This document shows positions 58,749 through 64,000 of a stretch of 64,000 nt of DNA, one piece after another. A model generated the notes under the pieces. It searched no databases, was not told where the DNA came from, and was given only the letters and a program-made list of their open reading frames with translations. Where the stretch lies: contig JAKSGN010000021.1 of assembly GCA_024180945.1 (NCBI GenBank), positions 310,001 through 374,000 of the forward strand, written 5' to 3'. The DNA comes from Macrophomina tecta (Eukaryota; Ascomycota; Dothideomycetes; Botryosphaeriales; Botryosphaeriaceae). Position 1 is the first letter of the stretch; every line of letters starts with the position of its first letter. Position numbers and translations under genes: made by a program.

Positions 58749-59189
58749 ATGCCCAACTACACCCTCCTCTCCATTCCCGCTGCCTACATCACCGCCGTCG
58801 TCCCGCACGTCTACGCCGTCGAGCTCATCAAGCGCGCCAACAACGGCCGCTGGGCCAATGCAAACGCGCAAGGCTCGGCCTTCAAGTCGCACCTGCAGCG
58901 CACCATCCCCGCCCCGACGCTCGCCAAGTTCGAGCGGGCCGAGAGCGCGCACCGCAACGGCCTCGAGAACCTGCCGCTGTTCGCGGCCGCCGTGCTGGCC
59001 GCGGCGCACGCGGGCGTCGAGCCCGCCGCCGTGGCGTGGACGGCGTGGGCGTTTTGCGGGCTGCGCGTCGTGTACAACGGAATCTACATCCACGTCTCCG
59101 ACAACAAGGTCTCGTTTGCGAGGAGCGCGGTGTGGGCGGTCGGCGTGCTGCTTTGTTTCAGTCTGTTTGTGAGGGCGGCGTTGGTGTGA
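58749..59189 (+). CDS. MAPEG-family membrane protein
   Basis: This intronless gene encodes 146 residues with about four membrane helices. The central motif ERAESAHRNGLENLPLFAA and the later LRVVYNGIYIHVSDN fit the MAPEG family (membrane-associated proteins in eicosanoid and glutathione metabolism). Such proteins are microsomal and conjugate or reduce lipid peroxides with glutathione in studied cases. The ATG at 58749 has a good context (GCAGCCATG); upstream frame extension lacks family resemblance. Its head-to-head position with the Ppo oxygenase suggests, but does not prove, a shared role in oxylipin handling. Confidence 0.9.
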   Translation: MPNYTLLSIPAAYITAVVPHVYAVELIKRANNGRWANANAQGSAFKSHLQRTIPAPTLAKFERAESAHRNGLENLPLFAAAVLAAAHAGVEPAAVAWTAWAFCGLRVVYNGIYIHVSDNKVSFARSAVWAVGVLLCFSLFVRAALV

Positions 59190-62100
59190 GCTGCTGCATT
59201 GGCCGGGGTTGCGGTTGGCGCTGCGTGCTGGACAGATCGACTTTCGGGGTCTCCAGCAGGGAAGGACAGCCTCGAGCAGGAAATCTTTCGGATGGATAGT
59301 CGTTGGAAGAGCGGCATGAAGGGCCCGTCTTCTTCTTCTTCTTTTTTCTTTTTTCTTTATCTTTTCTAGCGCTAATAATAAGAAACATGGAGCGTATATT
59401 GAAGCATCTGTGCCTGAATCTAATCGAATGCGCCGAGACGTGCAATTTCCATTTCTGGCTCTATCACCTGGACGAGAATGTTACCTTAACATTTAAGCAT
59501 GTCACTAAAAGGATCTTCCGATTAAGGAATAAAACTTCTGTCTTGGAGAAGTCTTCTCTACTGGAAGCATATAAGCGGCAGCTACAAACCTTTGAATTTG
59601 ACTCACACACCCAAGCTACGGTGTCCTGGACGCCGCTTTGGAACATTGAGGAGAAAATAGGCCGTTCATAGCCCGAGCTGCCCACTTTTTCAGGGTGGCC
59701 AAGGTAACATCAGGAAGATTCCTCGGTATCATTGTCAACCATTCGAAAGAAGCAGCAAAGGGCACCTCTCTGCTCAGCGTCAGAAATTGACGCGGATCAA
59801 GCACGGCTCGCGTTAGTCATAGCATGCATCATCAAAGAGGTTGGACAGCCGGAGTGCGGAACTCTGAATGGACATGCGTGGGACGACCACCTTCGCGCCA
59901 AAGCGGGAACACCCAAGTCAGCATAACATCTTTGACGCACGGCCAATCGTTGTGACCGCATCTTTGGACCTCCGTGGCTGACAGTGGCAGACTCGTTGCC
60001 GCGAAGAAATACCAGGCGACCGACGGTTTTAACGGACATCGGGGACCGCTTTTCCACGTGCAATAAAGCGCCTCTTTCCAGGATTGCTGGCGTGGTTGCG
60101 TGGATTTTCCAGTTACGCGGTTGGTGCCAGGGCCAAACGAATAATCTACTCGGGTCGGAAAGCTCATGGGGCTGTGATCTGCTCTCGTTGGAAGTCTGAT
60201 CACATACAGTCCTGGCTTTCACGAGGTCCACAGCGGATGGAGTTCGTAGCCGAATAGCATCCATAGCCTGAAATGAAGCTGCCCAACAGTTAAAGCAGTT
60301 GCTGGTGAACCCCCGAATTCGCGATTGTCGATGGGTTTAGCGTTAGCGTCAAGGCGGTCCCCGAGTGATTGAGTAGAGAAGTCTGAGAACGGAGCCAGCG
60401 GCAAGTTTTGTTATTTCTACCGTTGTTCGGTCCTTGTTCTACCCTGAGTCAGACCCCCGGCACCTTTCAGGGCTCGGTATTCATCTGCATCTGCCCGCTC
60501 AGCCCCCCGGGACGAGCCGCCTGCATCCGCAAAATCTATCCGCTGATCCCGTGCTGACCGCTGTACGTGCGGCTGCGCCTTTGTGCTACTCCAGCCAATG
60601 ACGCGAAACCGGCGCATGCCGGTGGTACCCGTGCCGGGGCTGGAGCAGTCTGGGCGAGGCCAATTTGGGGCAGTGCGGGCAGGGCGCAGTGGAAAAGCGG
60701 GCGTGGATTGGTGTGACTTTGTTTGCCAGAAACGTCTCTTCCATGGAGTTGAGCAATGCTGTGGAGTGGCTAACCAATTGTTGGTTCCGTGAAAAGAGCT
60801 ACTTCCACACTGCTGTTTGGCGTCCTTCCTGCCTTATGCTTCCGAGATGGTGGGATTTGCTCTTGATCCGCCTAGGATACGGAGGAGCAGCGAAACTTGT
60901 GTCTGATGTAGGTCGGCACCGTCGCGCACAAATGCTAGAGGCCTATTTACGCGGAATGCTTGGCTAGATGGCCCCAGGTGGAAGGACCGAAGGACATCCG
61001 GCGATTGCCTCATGCCGTAGTGAAGAGACAAGTAGCGTTCAGCTGTCCATTGCTGTTATCAGAAATGAAAGCTTGAAGTCTTCCCTCGTTCAGTCGTTCG
61101 GATCCGCTGGCCTAAGCAAGTTATATTGAAATAATTCTCGAGTGTGTAAATGGATTCGGTGGTCCCACATGCCCTAGCGGTAAGAATGCAACTGACATGC
61201 GAGGCTGTAACCCTGCGGACCTCGGGTTCACGCACGTGTAATGTTTTGGGGGGTCCTGGATGACGCGCACGGAAGCGGTGATGGCGAGACTCGATGCGGA
61301 TTCTCAGAGGAAGAAGCTTGGAAGCGAGGTTCACAAGGGAGAATACCTACGAGTTTAGCATCAACAAGTGTGCGCAGGTCGAAACAGATCCTCAACACCG
61401 CACTGACCGTTGCGAGAGAGTCTTTCTGGTCATATTTGATTGCCCTCGGGTTCTTGTTTGCGCAGTCAATTCCCTCCCATTAGAGAGATGGGGAGCTCCA
61501 CAACATTTCTGTGGACTATGAGCTGCAGCGGTGCAGTTTGTTGTAAAAGTGTCATCGTCAGGCCCTGATGCTGGGGACCACTTCAGAGTCTCGATTTTCA
61601 TGGACAAGACCGACCCATGGTGTTGCGCACCGCTCGAAGTCAAAGCTTTGGCCAGATATCCGCATCCACCAGTAGAGGCGATGGCGTAGGTAGTGTCTTT
61701 TCTTGGGCCTAGTTTTGGAAGTGGACGATTCGCTGGCTGGCGCTGTAATATTTTTTTTAATTTTTGTCAAAGCCAAGGGCGGCCGCATTGACGGCCTGCT
61801 GATAATCCCCGTAGGGACGCGAAGCAGGGCTTGCTTGCTTTGCTGATGTTGTTGGATGAGGCAGGACGACTGTGACCGTCACCATTCTCGAATGACATCA
61901 ATAGCAGGGAACAGCATACGCTCGGCTTCCTAGCGAAGGATTGAGGTGACTGCAGATGGGCAGGGGACGACGTAGCGTTGGATAAGGTTCATTCCCAATT
62001 CAGTCGGGTTCTCCGTGAAAGCCGAGTGGAACCTGTGTGCTAGCAGTGAGCCCCGAGAGTGTCAAAGTTCTGGCAAAAGCGAAAATTATGACGCGAAAAT

Positions 62101-62452
62101 ACGAAGGTACAAGTTCTCAACAAAGTGAAGCGAACAAACACTGAAGAAATGACCTGATGGGTATTGTGTGCATGAGGAGAAGAAATACAAAATACATGTG
62201 CAGCCGCTCTTAGTCCCAGAAAGATGGGTGTAACAGAGGCGTCGTCTACATTTGCATCATGCTGATGTTCCCCGCCCGCTTATTCTTTTTGTCGGCCTTA
62301 TTCTCACCATGAGTGCAGAAGTGGCCCCAATAACGCCTAACCGAGCCCGCTGAACGCCTCGCCGGAAAGCTATGCCGGCTACCTTGGACGCCTTAAAATG
62401 CCGTGATATTGTGTTCCTGAAGCGCGAAAAATGAAAGATGCAGTGAGGCTGC
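59190..62452. other. Intergenic, no supported gene
   Basis: These 3.3 kb contain a TTC/TTTTC tract just after the MAPEG gene (about 59327-59360). Short frames occur on both strands without family resemblance. I find no convincing tRNA. Confidence 0.45.
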
Positions 62453-62917
62453 TTAGGCGGCGGCTTCCGAGCCCTTGGCGATAGCAAGCTGCCTCCTAAG
62501 CTTGGCAGCATCGCGCTTCTTCATTATCATCAGAACGATGAAGTTGATGATGATGCCACTGATGAAGAGAATCATCCAGCCGGCGCCGAAGAGAGAGGCG
62601 GCACTGGTAGAGGTGAAGACGGTGCAGTGTGTGCAGTCGGTGATGGCCGCAGTGGCGCTTGACGTGGTGCTGGAGGCAGTGGTGCTGCCGGAGGTAGTGG
62701 TGGTGACAGTGCTCAGGGTGGATGCAACACTCGAAGAGGCGGAGCTGGAAGAGCTGGACGAGCTTGCAGTCGACGAAGCGCTGGTGGATGAGGCGCTGCT
62801 CGTGGTAGAGGAGGCAGAAGTCGTAGCGGCAGAAGTGGTGGTTGCTGCAGAAGTGGTCTCAGCTGCCGAGGTGGTCTCGGTGGCAATGGTAGCGGCGTCG
62901 GAGATGGTGGTGGACAT
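62453..62917 (-). CDS. Small Ser/Thr-rich single-pass membrane protein
   Basis: A single frame of 154 residues. Residues 1-95 are almost only Ser, Thr and Ala. A short Cys pair (DCTHC) follows, then one strong membrane helix (GWMILFISGIIINFIVLMIM) and a basic tail KKRDAAKLRRQL. The basic residues after the helix predict a cytosolic C-terminus and an exposed, probably O-glycosylated N-terminus. There is no cleavable signal peptide. Low complexity lowers confidence, but the helix plus basic tail is unlikely to be chance. Family unknown. Confidence 0.65.
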   Translation of the reverse strand: MSTTISDAATIATETTSAAETTSAATTTSAATTSASSTTSSASSTSASSTASSSSSSSSASSSVASTLSTVTTTTSGSTTASSTTSSATAAITDCTHCTVFTSTSAASLFGAGWMILFISGIIINFIVLMIMKKRDAAKLRRQLAIAKGSEAAA

Positions 62918-64000
62918 TTTGCAGGTGTGAAAAGCTTTGCAAAGGTTGAAGCGAGTGAAGTCCGAGAGAACTATGAACGGCGAATAAGAATTGTGCAGTG
63001 AGGCACTCCGAGGCTGGACTTACACTGATGAGTAGCGAGGGAAAGGTGGATGTTTGATCGGGTTGCACGGTGATGGCTGGTTGATGGGGAGGAAGACAAG
63101 CAGACAGCAAGCAAAGGGGTTTCTATATAGCGGGCCAGAGAATCTAGGCGTCCGGGAATGCGTTCACGCCATAGTTCGGGGTTTAGCAGCTCAGCCTTAC
63201 CTGCGTACCCGTTGGCTCACCGCAGACGGCATGGGCCGGATATCGACGCGTTGGCACCTCTATGCTGGAGTCACTGTGAGTGGACAGGAAGACGGCGGAG
63301 CTCGGGCAATTTCCATAGCGAGCAAGCGGGACAGATCAGCGAAGAGCTAAGCAACGGCTAAGCCACGGTGAAGCTGCTGTCGACAATACAATAAAGCTGG
63401 GCGATCTGCCGACCCATAAGCAGAGCGCTTGCGGCCGCACGGGTCAGGCAGGAGGATGTGCCTCAGGCGGAACGCTCAACGCGCGACAGCAAACGACTCG
63501 AGCGGCAGTGGGCGCTCGTGGGATTGGATGGAGAGTGGAGGAGGAGCAGTCGCGGGGGTAGGTCGGGCGGTGCAGAGTGCGTGGATACGGGGCGTTACGC
63601 CAGCAGCGACGCGTGTCCGGCCAAAATACAGGGGTGTGGGCTATCCGGCAGCCCGCTGGGGCCCACCGGCGCCAGGGGCGTCCGCCGGGCTGCTCTCCCG
63701 CTGTGCGCGCCACAGTCAAGAACATCATCACCATCGCCGACCACTTCCCGACCGTTTCTTTTCTCCTCCCCGTGTTGCCCCCTTCGGCCCGATGCTTCAT
63801 TTGCTTTGCTGACTGAGCTGTCCACCGCCGTGCCGCGCTGAGACTGGACGGGTCCGGCCTACTACAAACATACACGTCTCCTGGGCTGCCTCGCGCCATC
63901 GCTGTAAGAACCCAGCTAACTCCTCTTCGTAAATACCTCGCCCTCTGGCGCGACTCTGTCCTTGGGCACGGCGCTGTCATTCGCCAACGCCATTTCTGCC
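62918..64000. other. Right-edge region, no supported gene
   Basis: From 63420 the sequence is GC-rich with overlapping frames in all phases. On the minus strand an ATG at 63991-63993 opens a short frame beginning MALANDSAVPKDRVAPEGE. It ends after 25 codons unless spliced and could be the first exon of a gene, but I cannot complete it. Confidence 0.4.

Noticed and set aside
61140..61245. Possible tRNA around ctagcggtaagaatgc and cgggttcacgc
   Set aside because: It has A-box and B-box-like words, but no consistent acceptor or T stem could be drawn.
1..64000. CRISPR array, prokaryotic operon or viral genome segment
   Set aside because: No regularly spaced repeats, no operon-like coding density and no viral genes. 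The intron-containing genes show a fungal nuclear genome.

Overview
The window is nuclear DNA of a filamentous ascomycete. The evidence is many short introns (about 50-160 bp) with GTRNGT donors, CTRAY branch points and YAG acceptors, Zn(II)2Cys6 regulators, a secreted large-subunit catalase, a Ppo-type fatty-acid oxygenase, and a retroelement damaged by C-to-T/G-to-A changes of the repeat-induced-point-mutation (RIP) type. A nuclear gene for ATP synthase subunit 8, normally mitochondrial, fits Dothideomycetes best, because some members of that class are known to lack mitochondrial atp8. That placement is inference.

Layout. 1-1937 (-): N-terminal two thirds of a mitochondrial m-AAA protease (AFG3/YTA10 type), running off the left edge. 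1938-5648: long gap. 5649-7775 (-): Ser/Thr-rich single-pass membrane protein with a tandem-repeat stalk. 7776-9733: GC-rich gap. 9734-12095 (+): alpha/beta-hydrolase with a long charged coiled coil. 12556-13497 (-): TMEM205/DUF4149-like membrane protein, divergent from Ku80 at 13852-16509 (+). 16510-26787: gene-poor. It holds a RIP-type AT-rich relic into which a 1.6-kb gag-only LTR element with 124-bp LTRs has inserted (20098-21715, 5-bp target duplication), and a cluster of hairpins near 22.9-23.1 kb. 26854-29180 (+): secreted catalase. 29181-35780: gene-poor.

35781-39044 (-): Zn2Cys6 transcription factor in eight exons. 39844-41313 (+): divergent alpha/beta-hydrolase whose start codon appears to be split by an intron. 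42443-42928 (+): nuclear atp8, with the presequence in exon 1 and the subunit in exon 2. 47242-50121 (+): secreted six-hairpin-glycosidase-like (DUF5695-like) protein. 50268-50623: frameshifted coding remnant. 51104-52580 (-): CVNH (cyanovirin-type lectin) domain plus coiled coils plus a membrane segment. 53530-57601 (-): Ppo-type dioxygenase-P450 fusion in 13 exons, divergent from a MAPEG protein at 58749-59189 (+). 62453-62917 (-): small Ser/Thr-rich membrane protein.

The genes do not form one cluster. Functional links that can be argued are the two inner-mitochondrial-membrane genes (m-AAA protease and ATP8) and the Ppo/MAPEG pair, which may act in oxylipin metabolism. Exon boundaries were deduced by eye from splice motifs, reading-frame continuity and family sequence patterns. 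All multi-exon models close in frame.
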